Shown here in pieces: positions 32,693 through 43,492 of a stretch of DNA of 64,000 nt (positions within the stretch are counted from its first letter, which is position 1; every line of letters starts with the position of its first letter). The notes under the pieces are model-generated. The model saw nothing but the letters and a program-made list of their open reading frames with translations. It ran no database searches and was not told the DNA's origin. Both the position numbers and the translations under genes were made by a program. Origin of the DNA: Rebecca billardiae RCC1528 (taxonomy: Eukaryota; Haptophyta); assembly GCA_965240325.2 (NCBI GenBank), contig OZ251253.1:310001-374000 (forward strand), written 5' to 3'.

Positions 32693-35646
32693 CTACCCCC
32701 AGAGCACGCTCTGCGTCTTGGCCATCTCGCTCTTGACCCGCGCCACGTACTCCGCCTCCGCGCGCTCGATCGCCTGGCGCTCCAACACCTTTGAGTTCGC
32801 CTCGAGCTGCTTCGAAAAGTGCTTGTGCTGCATCTGCGTCTTGAGGTAGGCGGAGTGCTCGAGCTGCCGCTTCTGCTCGTTCTCGCGCTTGATCTGCTCG
32901 AGCTTGTTCACGCGCTCCACCTGGCGGGGCGGGAAGGTAGGGTTGGGGGGTAGGGTTGGGGGGTAGGGTTGGGGGGTAGGGTTGGGGGCGGCAGGCGTGT
33001 GAGTGAGGCCACGCCGCACGTGCGCGCGCGCGTGGCGGCGCCCGCCCGCGCGCTGCGCGCTCACACGTGCGCGCGCGCGGGCGCCAGAGCGCGAGGGAGC
33101 GCGCGCTCCCGGGGCGGCGGCGCGCGTGCGCGCACCTCCCGTTGGATCACGTCCAGCTCCGCGAGGTGGTGCGCGCGCGCGGCCGCGCGGTCCCGCTGCC
33201 TGTCCTCGATTTGCTTCTGCCGCCCTTCCAGCGTCACCTGCAGCAGCTGCTCGCGCGCCGCCTGCTCGCGGCCCCACTCCGCGACGCGCTTGTCCCACGC
33301 CTTGCCTGGCGGCGGGTGAGGGTGAGGGTGAGGGTGAGGGAAGCACGGCGCGCACACACAGAGACAGAGAGAGCACGGCGCACACACACAACGGGGGTTA
33401 GGGTTAGGGTGAGGGTGAGGGTGAGAGGGTTAGGGTGAGGGTGAGGGTGAGAGAAGCACGGCGTGCACACAGCCGCGGGGCCGCTGCATGCGCGCGGCCC
33501 GCCCGCCCGGCCGGGCGGGCAGCTGGGTGCCGCCCAGCCGCGCGCCCGCTCGCCCGGCTGGGAGCCGCCCAGCCGCGCCCGTGCGCGCGCCGCGCCCAGC
33601 CCCCAGCCTTGCGCCCGCGCGCGCGCGCGCCCGGCTCGCGCTCGCACCGAGGTCGGCCTCGCGCGCCTTCTCGAGCTCCGCCTCGTCCGCTGCCTCCTTC
33701 GCCATCAGCAGCTGCAGGTGGCGCTGGTAGGCGAGCGACTCCTGCTTGAGCCGCTCGTGGTGCGCGCGCTCGAGCCGCTCGTCCTCCGCCTCCTTCGACA
33801 AGACGGAGTCCAGCCGGGCTGCGCGGCGGCGCCAGCGGGCCAGGGCGGGGACGGGCGGGGCGGGCGGGCGGCGGGCCGGAGCGGGCGCGGGCGGGCGGGC
33901 GGGGGCGGGCGGGCGGGCGGTGGGGTTGGGTGTTTGGTGTTGGGTTAGGGTACGGGCAGATGTCAGTGTCGCCGTCGGGCGAGGGCGCGGCGCCAGCATG
34001 GTCGCCACCCCGCCCGCGCCGCCCTACTGCCCCCGCGCGCCGCGCGCCGCGCGCCGCGCGCCGCGCGCCGCGCGCCGCACCCTTATCCTCCTCGAGCTCC
34101 TTGGCGTACGCGCGCGCGCGGTCCGAGCGCTTCGCGACGTTGAACGAGTCCAGCTCGAGCTTCGCCGCGTACTGCGCCTTCCGCCGCTCCACCTCCGCCA
34201 CCTCCTGCGCGTCCTTTTCCGCCTGCCACTGCTGCGCCATCAGCTCGGCGGCGCGCTCGCGCTCGGCCGCGTCCGCGTCGCGCAGGGCCTGTTTCTCCGC
34301 GGTCTGGGCGGGTGGCGGTGTGCGCGCGCGGAGGGAGGCGGGGGAGCACGCGTGAGGCGGGGCGGGGCGCGCTCGGCGCCGACGGCTGACGCCGCCGCCG
34401 CCGCCGACACGCGCTGCACGCACGCGCCCACACGGGCGTCCGCACGCGCGGCACGCGGCCGGACCAGCGGCCGGCCGCGCCCGCGCACCCGCCCGCTCGA
34501 TCGCACCGCACCGCACGCCGCCACCCACGCGCGCGCCGGTGGCAGCACGGCTGCGCCACCGCCCCCCGGACTCCGACAGCCCGTCCACCGCCCTCCGGAC
34601 TCCCACAGCCCCACCGCGCCCCCCTGTGACGCGCCGCGCGCTCGCGCCTAGGCCTGTGGCACACCCGGGCCAGTGACACCCCCTCTCTCCCTGCCTGGTG
34701 GCTGCCGCCGGTGCCCGCCCGCCCGCCCGGGGCCACGCCCGCACGCCTGGCCGCCCCGCACACGCCCCCGGGCCCCCGCCTCCCTCGCGCACTTCTCCTC
34801 CTCCCGGACGAGCTCCTCCCACGCTCCTCCCGGATTCCTCCTCCTCCCGGACTCCGCGCGCACCTGTCTGGCGAGGATGCGCATCTGCTCCTCGTCCATC
34901 GCCCTGCGCTGCGCCTCCTCCTCCGCCTCGCGCCGCTCCTTCGCCTCGGCGTCCTTGACCCACATGTCGGCGAAGACCTTCTCCTCCTGCTGCTCCAGCT
35001 CGAGTAGCGCCATCCGCTCCTCGATCTGGTACCCGCGCGCCGCGTCGCACGCCTTGGCGATGTTGGCCGAGTCGGCGTTGCGCAGCGGGTCGCACGACAG
35101 CCGCCATTGCCGGTCGAGCTGCTCCTGCACGTACGTGCGGCGCGTCTCCTCGCGCTTGTTGCGCAGCTCGCGCGCGCGCGACTCCATCCGCTCGCGCCGC
35201 GCCTCCGGGCCCTCGCCCAGCGCCTCGATCTGCCGCTCGAACGCCTCGTCCTCCGCGCGGAGCATCTCGGACAGCTTCCGGCGGCGCTCGATCAGCAGCT
35301 GCTTGTCGGCCGCGCGGATGGAGTCGAAGCGCTGCTGCACGGCGCGGCGGCGGATCACGCCGTCGGTGCGCTGCTCCCACTGCGCGTACGCGCCGCGCTT
35401 GAAGTCCTCCTTCACCGCCTCCGACATCTTGAGCCGCTCGCTCTCCTGCTTGCGCTTCTGCAGCACGATGAAATCCGAGCGGATTCCGCCATGGCCAACC
35501 TGCGCGCCGGGCGGCGGGGCGCGGGGGATGGCGGGGGCGAACGGTGGCGGTGAGGCCCGGGCGGCCTGCGGGCCGCGGCCTCGCGCCGGGCGGGCGGCCA
35601 GGCGCGCGCGGCGACGGGCGGCGAGTGCCGGCGAGCCGCCCACCAT
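32693..35646 (-). CDS. CFAP53: CFAP53-like cilia and flagella protein, at least five exons
   Basis: The exons are 35499-34864, 34303-34081, 33818-33648, 33305-33136 and 32920-32693; all introns have GT-AG ends and the phases agree (0, 1, 1, 0). The start codon is probably ATG 35646, either with a small intron 35643-35500 (476 residues) or read straight through (524 residues). The protein is almost entirely charged coiled coil with the trichohyalin-plectin-homology pattern. Segments such as ERRRKLSEMLRAEDEAFERQ, RNKREETRRTYVQEQLDRQW and EEKVFADMWVKDAEAKERRE parallel CFAP53 (CCDC11) in order and spacing. CFAP53 is an inner protein of axonemal doublet microtubules needed for beating. It is head-to-head with AP2 copy 1. 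Confidence 0.8.
32936..32990. repeat. CFAP53: TAGGGTTGGGG tandem repeat in a CFAP53 intron
   Basis: Four units of about 15 bases (GGTAGGGTTGGGGGG) lie in the last intron close to its acceptor. On the coding strand they form a C-rich tract that may serve as the polypyrimidine tract. Confidence 0.75.
33312..33455. repeat. CFAP53: Telomere-like TTAGGG and GTGAGG repeats in a CFAP53 intron
   Basis: Clusters of GGGTGA and GGGTTA hexamers occur at 33312-33340 and 33395-33451, joined by a CA-rich and GA-rich spacer. The block GTGAGGG(A)GAAGCACGGCG is repeated at both clusters, showing a local duplication. Confidence 0.8.
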
Positions 35647-35803
35647 CCTGGCCACAGCTTCGAACGCCCCAATAACCGAACTTTTCGTCCGGACTGCGCA
35701 CCGGCTTCCACCGGACCAAGCCGGGCGGCTGGCGAGGCCGACCTCCACGACGGGCGCGATCGCGGTCGCCGCGCTCTCCTCGCGCCCGGGGGCTCAGCAC
35801 GCC
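35647..35803. promoter_or_regulatory. Short bidirectional promoter region, CFAP53/AP2 copy 1
   Basis: The gap of 157 bases separates ATG 35646 (leftward) and ATG 35804 (rightward). The last 30 bases before the AP2 start (GCTCAGCACGCCATGAAGCGC type) are conserved in front of the other AP2 copies. Confidence 0.45.
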
Positions 35804-38488
35804 ATGAAGCGCACCGGAGAGAGCGACGGCCGCACGCCCGTGTACAATCTGATGCGGATGTTGACGGGCTTCATGCGATCAGCTTCGGCTCCGTCGGCGC
35901 AGCGCGAGCTCGACCTCGGCGGCTCCAGCGCCGACGCTCGCGCTGACGATGCCACCGAGTTGCCGGCGCCGAGCCCGCCCGAGGCGGATGGCGCGAACAA
36001 GAGGGCCAGGCACTCGATGGTGCTCGACTCACGTGACACCGGGCCCGATGGGTCCACTCCATCCCACGTGGATGGCGCGTTGCCCGTCGCGCAGGCTGCT
36101 GCTGCCCTGCGCTGCGACCAGGAGGAGGACGGCGATGACGATGACGCGGAGACGGTGGTCGGAGGCGGGGATGAGCGCGAGGAGCCCGCCGGCATGGGCG
36201 ATGCTTCGCCTTCTGTGTTCCTTGGCGTGCACTACGAGGCAGAGATGGGGCGGTGGCGTGCAAGCGTATGCCACAACGGCAGCCAATACTACGCGCCCGG
36301 AGGCCTGGCAACTGCCGCCGAGGCGGCGCGCGCGTATGACGCGCTCGTGCGCAAGAAGCGCCTCGTGGGCGTGAAGCGGCTCAACTTCCCTTCACCACAC
36401 GAGTACGAGCTCGAGCTGCAGGCCAGCCGCGCCGCGCAGGCCTCGAGCCACGGCTTTGTGGGGATTACCTGCAATTCCAGCCGCCAGACGGGTCCACGAC
36501 CATGGCAGGGAGTTGTCTGTCACAATGGGAAACAGCTTTATGCCGGCAGCCATGCCACGGCGGAGGAGGCCGCGCACGCGTACGATGCACTCGTGCGCAA
36601 GAAGGGCCTGGTGGGCACCAAGCGGCTCAACTTCCCCACGGCTGACGAGCACGACCTCAACGAGCGCTGCACGGTGAACCACAACAGGTGCACCATCACG
36701 GCCGTGCACAGACCAGCAGCAGCGGAGCCCGCCATCGAGCAGCCGCCGCCTTTACGCCGCCCCTCTGCACGCGTGGCTGAGCAGGGGCCCGCTGCTGCTG
36801 CCGGTGCTGCATTGCCATCTGCCTTGCACCAGCAGCTCGCCACGCCGCCCTCCATCGAGCACCCTGCGCCCGCCAGCGCTGGCCTCAGCTCGGCCGCAGG
36901 TGCACACGCAGAGGCGGCTGCTTCTGCGCCTGCGGACACGCTGGCCGGCACACCCGGCGAGAGCGGTGCTGAGCCGCCGCCGCGCCTCGCGACGCTCGAG
37001 GCCAGCGTCGAGCGCCCGTGTGAGCACGTGGGTCACACCGGGCCGCCCGCTCGCAGCGGCGAGACTCCAGATGGGGCCTCGCCCTGCGGCCACGAGGAGG
37101 AGGACGGCGATGACGATGACGCGGAGACGGTGGTCGGAGATGGGGATGAGCGCGAGCAGCCCGCCGGCATGGACGACGTGTCGCCTTCCGACTTCGTTGG
37201 CGTGTGCTACGCTGCAAAGAGGGGGCGATGGGGTGCACAAGTGGTGCACAAGGGCGTCAAACACCACGCGCCCGGACGCCTGGCGACTGCCGCCGAGGCG
37301 GCGCGTGCGTACGACGCGCTCGTGCGTGAGAAGGGCCTCGTCGGCGTGAAGCGTCTCAACTTCCCGTCCTCGCACGAGCGCGAGCTCGAGCTGCAGGCCA
37401 GCCACGCCGCACATGCCTCGAGCCACGGCTTTGTGGGAGTTTCCTGTAGCTCAGGGTCTGGCACTCCACGACCGTGGCAGGGATTTGCCCGTCACAACGG
37501 GAAGCGACTTTGCACCGGCAGATATGCCACAGCGGAGGAGGCCGCGCGCGCGTTCGACGCGCTCGTGCGTGAGCTTCACCTGGTGGGCATCAGGCGGCTC
37601 AACTTCCCCACGCCGGACGAGCGCGACCTCAACGAGCGCTGCCCGGTGCGATCCAACAGGTGCACTATCACGGCCGTGCACAGACCAGCAGCAGCGGAGC
37701 CCGCCTCCGAGCAGCCGCCGCCTTCACGCCGCCCTTCTGCACTCGCGGCTGAGCAGGGCCCGGCCGCTGCCGTCGACGCCACACAGCCAGCTGCCTTGCA
37801 CCAGCAGCAGCCCGCCATGCCGCCCTCCGCCGAGCACCCGTCGCCCTCCAGCGCTGGCGTCGGCTCGGCAGCAGCTGCGCGCGCGGAGGCGGCTGCTTCT
37901 GCGCCCGCTGACACGGCGGCCGGCACAGCCGGTGAGAGCGGTGCTGAGCCGCCGCCGCTCCTCGCGACGCTCCAGACCAGCGCCGAGCACCCTTACCCAC
38001 ATGCCGCTCACATCGTGCCGCCCGCTCACAGCGGTGAGACCCCCGAGGCTGCTGCTGCGGTGCAGATGATCGTCGAGCTGAAGATGCAGCTGCACACGCG
38101 CACGTGTTTAGTCAAGCGGCTGCAGGCCGAGCTGCGCGGCGTGCGCGCGCGGCTGCAGGCGGCCGAGCACGTGGCGGAGCACGTGGCGGACCCTGCGCGC
38201 GTGCGCGTGCTGCGGCAGGTGCTGAGGGCCGAGGTGGCGGGCGCTGGCTCCAGGTGCGCTGGAGCTCGCCCATGCCGCGCCGCCCACGCATGCGCGCGCG
38301 GTGCGACTGTTGCGCCAGCCAGCAGCCCCGCACGCCCCACCAGCTCTCTCACTTGGTACTGACCCAGTCCACACCCCACCTCCCCTGACTGCCGGCGCAG
38401 CACTGACGCCGACGGGTCGGCATCGCGTGCGCAGGCGCAGCTCGAGTACACGCGCACGCTCGAGAGCCAGCTGCTGCGTCACGGATGA
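35804..38488 (+). CDS. AP2-domain protein, copy 1, with four AP2 domains
   Basis: Exon 1 is 35804-38253 and exon 2 is 38401-38488, with an intron of 147 bases (TCCAG/GTGCGC; CGCAG/CACTG). Joined in phase 2, exon 2 completes the coiled coil with AQLEYTRTLESQLLRHG. The product is 845 residues. It contains a basic N-terminus, an acidic DGDDDDAETVVGGGDE stretch, two AP2 domains, a Pro/Ala linker, then a second acidic stretch and a second AP2 pair. The AP2 folds show the usual ATAAEAARAYDALV...LNFP. AP2 domains bind DNA, so this is probably a nuclear transcription regulator. The second half repeats the whole first half, so the gene arose by fusion of two units. Confidence 0.85.
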
Positions 38489-39167
38489 GGCTCACTCACT
38501 CAGTCACAGCGTTGCTATATATACGTTATGCGCAGCAGTTTACAAAGCTCATATATTAGCGCGTCGGAAACTCGTCGCAGCTTCTGAGTCAGTAGTTGAT
38601 GTCCGGCGGACTCGGACGGACTCAGGGACTGCGAAGCTGAGGGCGAGGCGCATGCGCGGGCCCCGCCCCCGGGGCCGGGGCCGCGGTGCGGCCGGATGCC
38701 GGTGAGGTGGGCCGCCTGTCACCTGCTGCCGATGCTTTCACTTTCAGGAGACTCCCCGCGGTCCCAGTGGCCACGGGGGCTGACGGGGCGAGCCGCGTGA
38801 CTGTAAGGCTGCGGCAACATCGCGGATCTGACCGCCTGCGCGCGGTGCGCAGTATTAGCATCATCACAACGAGCTGAGACAATCATCTTATTATTATTGC
38901 TGTGCATCAGATCGGCGGCATGGTCTGAACAACCGTTGCTACTTTTGACGATGAACCCAGCAAGGTTGGATACGGCGAGGCGCAAGGGTCGCAAGGCTGC
39001 CCACCCATACGCTGCCGAGGTCAAGGTGCGCCCGGTGGTGAGTGACGCCATCAATGACCGGCATTGCAGACAATGAGCGGTGCGATTTGCTCTTGATGAA
39101 TCCCGGATCGCGGTTCAGTGCTTTCCGGATCGGCGGGACGTTCGCCGCGCTCTCCTCTCAGCACGCC
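38489..39167. other. Spacer between AP2 copies 1 and 2
   Basis: The spacer starts with a short AT-rich part (TATATATACG at about 38516). No additional gene is recognised. Confidence 0.5.
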
Positions 39168-40911
39168 ATGCAGCGCGCCGCAGAAAGCGACAGCCGCGCG
39201 CCCCCGTCCAGTCTGATGCGGATGGCGACGGCTGGGGCTCCTTCGGCGCCGCGCGAGCTCGACCCTGGCGGCTCCAACGCTGACGGTGCCGCGGACTTGC
39301 CGGCGCCAACCGTGCCCGAGGCTGCTGGTGCGAACAAGAAGGCCAGGCACTCGATGGAACTCGAGTCGCGTGGCGGCCGGACCAAAGGGGCCAGCGCGGT
39401 GCACGCGCTGCTCGCCGCGCAAGCTGCCCAGTGGGTGGCGTCTGGCACGACCGACGCACGGCCGCGTGATGGGGCCTCGCCCTGCAACCGTCAGACGGAC
39501 GGAGATGGCGATGCCGTGGAGACGGTGCTTGGAGGCGGGGATGAGCGCGCGCAGCCCGCCGGCATGGACGAAGTGTCGCGTTCGGACTTCTTGGGCGTGT
39601 ACTATAATGCAGCTGCGGGGTGGTGGTCTGCAATAGCCACTCACAAGCGCTGCAGATACCGCGCACCTGGACGCCAGGCGACTGCCGCCGAGGCTGCGCG
39701 CGCGTACGACGCGCTCGTGCGCAAGAAGGGCCTCGTTGGCGTGAAGCGTCTCAACTTCCCGTCCCCGCACGAGTACGAGCTCGAGCTGCAGGCCAGCCGC
39801 GCTGCGCAGGCCAGCCGTGCTGCGCAGGCCTCGAGCCACGGCTTTGTGGGGATTCGCTGTGATTCCAGCAGCAAGGCCGGTCCACGAACATGGCGAGGAT
39901 TTGTCTGTCACAACGGGGAGCAACTTTTCACCGGCACATATGCCACGGCGGAGGAGGCCGCGCACGCGAACGATGCACTCGTGCGCAAGAAGGGCCTGGT
40001 GGGCACCAAGCGGCTCAACTTCCCCACTCCGGACGAGCGCGACCTCAACGAGCGCTGCGTGACACGCAAATACACGAGCGTGGCCGCGCAGAGGCCAGCA
40101 GCAGCGGAGCCCGCCATCGAGCAGCCGCCGCCTTCACGCCGCCCCTCTGCACGCGCGGTGGAGCAAGGCCCAGCCGCTGCTGTCGATGCGGTGCAGCCAG
40201 CGCCCAAGCACGCGCAGCTCGCCATGCCGCCCCCCAGCGAGCACCAGGTGCCGGCCAGTGCTGGCCTCAGCTCGGCCGCAGGTGCACACGCGGAGGCGGC
40301 TGATTCTGCGCCTGCGGACACGCTGGCCGGCACAGCCGGCGAGAGCGGTGCTGAGCCGCCGCCGCTCCTCGCGACGCTCGTGACGAGCGTCGAGCACCCT
40401 TGCCCGCACGACGCTGTCAGCTGGCCGCCTGCTCGCAGCGGCGAGACTCCCGAGGCTGCCGCTGCGGTGGAGATGATCGTCGAGCTGAAGATGCAGCTGC
40501 ATGCGCGCGAGTGTTTAGTCGAGCGGCTGCAGGCCGAGCTGCGCGGCGTGCGCGCGCGGCTGCAGGCGACCGAGCGCGTGGTGGAGCACGTGGCGGACCC
40601 TGCGCGTGTGCGCGTGCTACGCCAGGTACTGAGCGCCGAGGTGGCGGGCGCTGGCTGCAGGTGCGCTGCAGCTCGCCCCATGCCGCGCCGCCCCACGCAT
40701 GCGCGCGCCGTGCGATTGTTGCACCAGCCAGCAGCCCAGCGTATTACACCAAGCTCCTCTCTCACTCTGTACAGTGTACTGACCCAGTCCACACCCCACC
40801 TCCCCTGGCTGCCGGTGCAGCAGCACCAACGTCGACGGGCTTGCATCTCGTGCGCACGCACAGCTCGAGTACACGCGCTCGCTCGAGAGCCAACTTCTGC
40901 GTCACGGATGA
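39168..40911 (+). CDS. AP2-domain protein, copy 2
   Basis: Exon 1 is 39168-40660 and exon 2 is 40821-40911 (527 residues). The donor is TGCAG/GTGCGC; the acceptor GTGCAGCAG offers two AG sites three bases apart. Two AP2 domains carry ATAAEAARAYDALV and ATAEEAAHANDALV, both ending in RLNFP. The usual Tyr in AYDAL of the second domain is Asn here. A seven-residue unit ASRAAQ is duplicated between the domains. The C-terminal coiled coil (IVELKMQLHARECLVERLQAEL) should dimerise. The start ATG (MQRAAES) aligns with MKRAGES of the other copies. Confidence 0.85.
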
Positions 40912-41696
40912 GTCTCGGTCAAGCGGCGGCACCCAGTCGGCCGACCACGTGTCATCGGAAGAGGCGGGCGACTAAGCTGCTTCGCATCGGCCCGGATGCG
41001 CGTCCGGGAGGCTCGCCAGACGAGGAGTCGCCGCTATTGATCAGCGCGCTGTGGTCTGACGTACTGCTATTTGTAGCCGTGGCGACGTAGCCAGCAAGGT
41101 ATTGGACGGTGGGGCGCAAGGCGGTTCGCGCGAGCGAGGCCACTGCACACACGTCAGTCATTGCTGTCCCGGTCGAGATTGCTCTATGGGGGTACCGGAT
41201 TCCCGGTGTACAGTGGCACCTGTATTCATGGCTTCATGCAAATCCGGAATTCCGAGACGGGCGCCTCCGGACACATTCATGGGCGCTGGCGCGCTGCGCT
41301 CGCCTCACGCCCGAGGCTCAGCACGCCATGAAGCGCGCCGGAGAGAGTGGCAGCCACCCGCCCACGTCCAGTTGGGTGCGGGCGGTTACACCCCCGGCTT
41401 CGTTGGCACCGCGCGAGCTCGACCCCGGCGGCTCCAACGCTGACGGTGCCGCGGACTTGCCGGCGCCGAGCGTGCCCGAGGCTGAAGGCGCGAACAAGAG
41501 GGCCAGGCACTCGATGGGGCTCGAGTCGCGTGGCGGCCGGACCAAAGGGGCCAGCGCAGTGCACGCGCTGCTCGCCGTGCAAGCTGCCCAGCGGGTGGCG
41601 TCTGGCTCGACCGACGCACGGCCGCGTGATGGGGCCTCGCCCTGCAACCGTCAGACGGACGGAGATGGCGATGCCGTGGAGACGGTGCTTGGAGGC
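40735..41696 (+). repeat. Segmental duplication block, left copy
   Basis: This block is nearly identical to 45029-45990 at a constant offset of 4,294 bases. It spans the intron and second exon of copy 2, the spacer, and the start of copy 3. Differences are few up to about 41600 and then increase. Confidence 0.85.
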
Positions 41697-43046
41697 GGGG
41701 ATGAGTGCGGGCAGCCCGCCGGCATGGACGATGCGTCGCGTTCGGACTTCTTGGGCGTGTACTACCATGCAGCTGCGGGGCGGTGGTCTGCAATAGCCAC
41801 TCACAAGCGCCGCAGATACTGCGCACCTGGACGCCAGGCGACTGCCGCCGAGGCGGCGCGCGCGTACGACGCGCTCGTGCGCGAGAATGGCCTCGTCGGC
41901 GTGAAGCGTCTCAACTTCCCGTCCCCGCACGAGCGCGAGCTCGAGCTGCAGGCCAGCCGCGCTGCGCAGGCCTCGAGCCACGGCTTTGTGGGGATTCGCT
42001 GTAATTCCAGCAGCCACGCGGGTGCACGGCCGTGGAAAGGACTTGTCTGTCACAACGGGAGGCAGCTTCATGCCGGCAGCCATGCCACGGCGGAGGAGGC
42101 CGCGCACGCGTACGATGCACTCGTGCGCGAGTACCTCCTGGTGGGGACCAAGCGGCTCAACTTCCCCACGCCGGACGAGCGCGACCTCAACGAGCGCTGC
42201 GTGACACGCAAATACACGAGCGTGGCCGCGCACAGACCAGCAGCAGCGGAGCCCACCATCGAGCAGCCGCCGCCTTCACGCCGCCCCTCTGCACGCGCGG
42301 CGGAGCAAGGCCCAGCCGCTGCCGCTGTTGCAGTGCAGCCAGCGCCCAAGCACGCGCAGCTTGCCACGCCGCCCTCCACCGAGCACCCTGCGCCCTCCAG
42401 CGCTGGCCTCGGCTCGGCAGCAGGTGCGCGTGAGGAGGCGGGTGCGCCGCCTGTTCTCGCGGACACGCTGGCCGTCACAGCCGGTGAGAGCGGTGTTGAG
42501 CCGCCGCCGCTCCTCGCGACGCTCGTGACGAGCGTCGAGCACCCTTGCCCACACGTCGCTCCCAACGGGCCGCCCGCTCGCAGCGGCGAGACTCCCGAGG
42601 CTGCCGCTGCGGTTGAGACGATCGTCGAGCTGAAGATGCAGCTGCATGCGCGCAAGAGTTTAGTCGAGCGGCTGCAGGCCGAGCTGCGCGGCGTGCGCGC
42701 ACGGCTGCAGGCGGCCGAGCACGTGGCGGAGCACGTGGCTGACCCTGTGCGCGTGCGCGTGCTGCGGCAGGTGCTGAGCGCCGAGGCGGCGGGCGCTGGC
42801 TCCAGGTGCGCCGCAGCTCGCCCAGGCCGCGCCGCCCCACGCATGCGCGCGCGGTGCAACTGTTGCGCCAGCCAGCAGCCCAGCACGCTGCACAGCCTCT
42901 CTCACGTGGTCCTGACCCAGTCCGCACCCCACCCGTCCCCTGACTGCCGGCGCAGCAGCACTGACGCCGACGGGCCAGCATCGCGCGCACATGCGCAGCT
43001 CGTGTACACGCGCACGCTCGAGCACCAGCTTCTGCGTCACGGATGA
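41328..43046 (+). CDS. AP2-domain protein, copy 3
   Basis: Exon 1 is 41328-42805 and exon 2 is 42956-43046 (522 residues). The intron (150 bases) is a multiple of three and has no stop in frame, so this copy alone can also be read straight through (572 residues). AP2 domains lie at about residues 140-199 and 219-281. N-terminal MKRAGES and GANKRARHSM are basic and could direct nuclear import. An acidic stretch (DGDGDAVETVLGGGDE) precedes the first AP2. The Pro/Ala/Glu-rich linker runs to about 420, then the coiled coil (about 425-485) ends with AQLVYTRTLEHQLLRHG. Confidence 0.87.
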   Translation: MKRAGESGSHPPTSSWVRAVTPPASLAPRELDPGGSNADGAADLPAPSVPEAEGANKRARHSMGLESRGGRTKGASAVHALLAVQAAQRVASGSTDARPRDGASPCNRQTDGDGDAVETVLGGGDECGQPAGMDDASRSDFLGVYYHAAAGRWSAIATHKRRRYCAPGRQATAAEAARAYDALVRENGLVGVKRLNFPSPHERELELQASRAAQASSHGFVGIRCNSSSHAGARPWKGLVCHNGRQLHAGSHATAEEAAHAYDALVREYLLVGTKRLNFPTPDERDLNERCVTRKYTSVAAHRPAAAEPTIEQPPPSRRPSARAAEQGPAAAAVAVQPAPKHAQLATPPSTEHPAPSSAGLGSAAGAREEAGAPPVLADTLAVTAGESGVEPPPLLATLVTSVEHPCPHVAPNGPPARSGETPEAAAAVETIVELKMQLHARKSLVERLQAELRGVRARLQAAEHVAEHVADPVRVRVLRQVLSAEAAGAGSRCAAARPGRAAPRMRARCNCCASQQPSTLHSLSHVVLTQSAPHPSPDCRRSSTDADGPASRAHAQLVYTRTLEHQLLRHG

Positions 43047-43492
43047 GTCTTATCGAAGCTTAGCGGAAAAGTAGCTGCTGCGCATGCCGGCCCCGCCGTG
43101 ATTCCGGGAGGCTCGTCTGGCGAGGAGTCACTGCTGCTATATAGTATATTGATCCGTGGCGTCGGGTCTGGCGTACTGTACTACTGACACTATTGGTCAC
43201 GACCGCCTTGACGATGCCGAATATAGCGATGCGCTGTACGCCAGCAAGATGGTTCAGTCGCCAGGCCGACCTCGGGGCTGGCGGCTACCTGCGTCACTGC
43301 CAACAGTGCGACACTGGTGTTGCCTCATCAAAGCCGGATACAGCGCCCGACAGCGGTTCCGGAATCCTCCATTCTGGTTTGAGTGGTTTCTGGGTCAGTG
43401 CGTCCGGATTTCCGGGCGAACCGAAACCCGCACGGCCGCTGCGGTGGGACGGTCGGCGCGTCGCGGTCGCTGCGTTCTCCTCTCAGCACGCC
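43047..43492. other. Spacer between AP2 copies 3 and 4
   Basis: It holds a TATA-like patch (CTATATAGTATATTG near 43137-43151). The last 30 bases before the next start are the shared upstream element CTCAGCACGCC. Confidence 0.45.

Noticed and set aside
33312-33455. A chromosome end
   Set aside because: TTAGGG-like hexamers are short, mixed with GTGAGG, and lie inside introns with exons on both sides.
33404-35800. A 798-residue minus-strand open frame
   Set aside because: It spans several CFAP53 introns in one frame by chance in GC-rich DNA. Only the part 34303-34081 is an exon.
34673-35803. N-terminal extension of AP2 copy 1 by over 370 residues
   Set aside because: It is antisense to CFAP53 exon 1 and has no counterpart in the other copies, which all start at the MKRAGES-type ATG.
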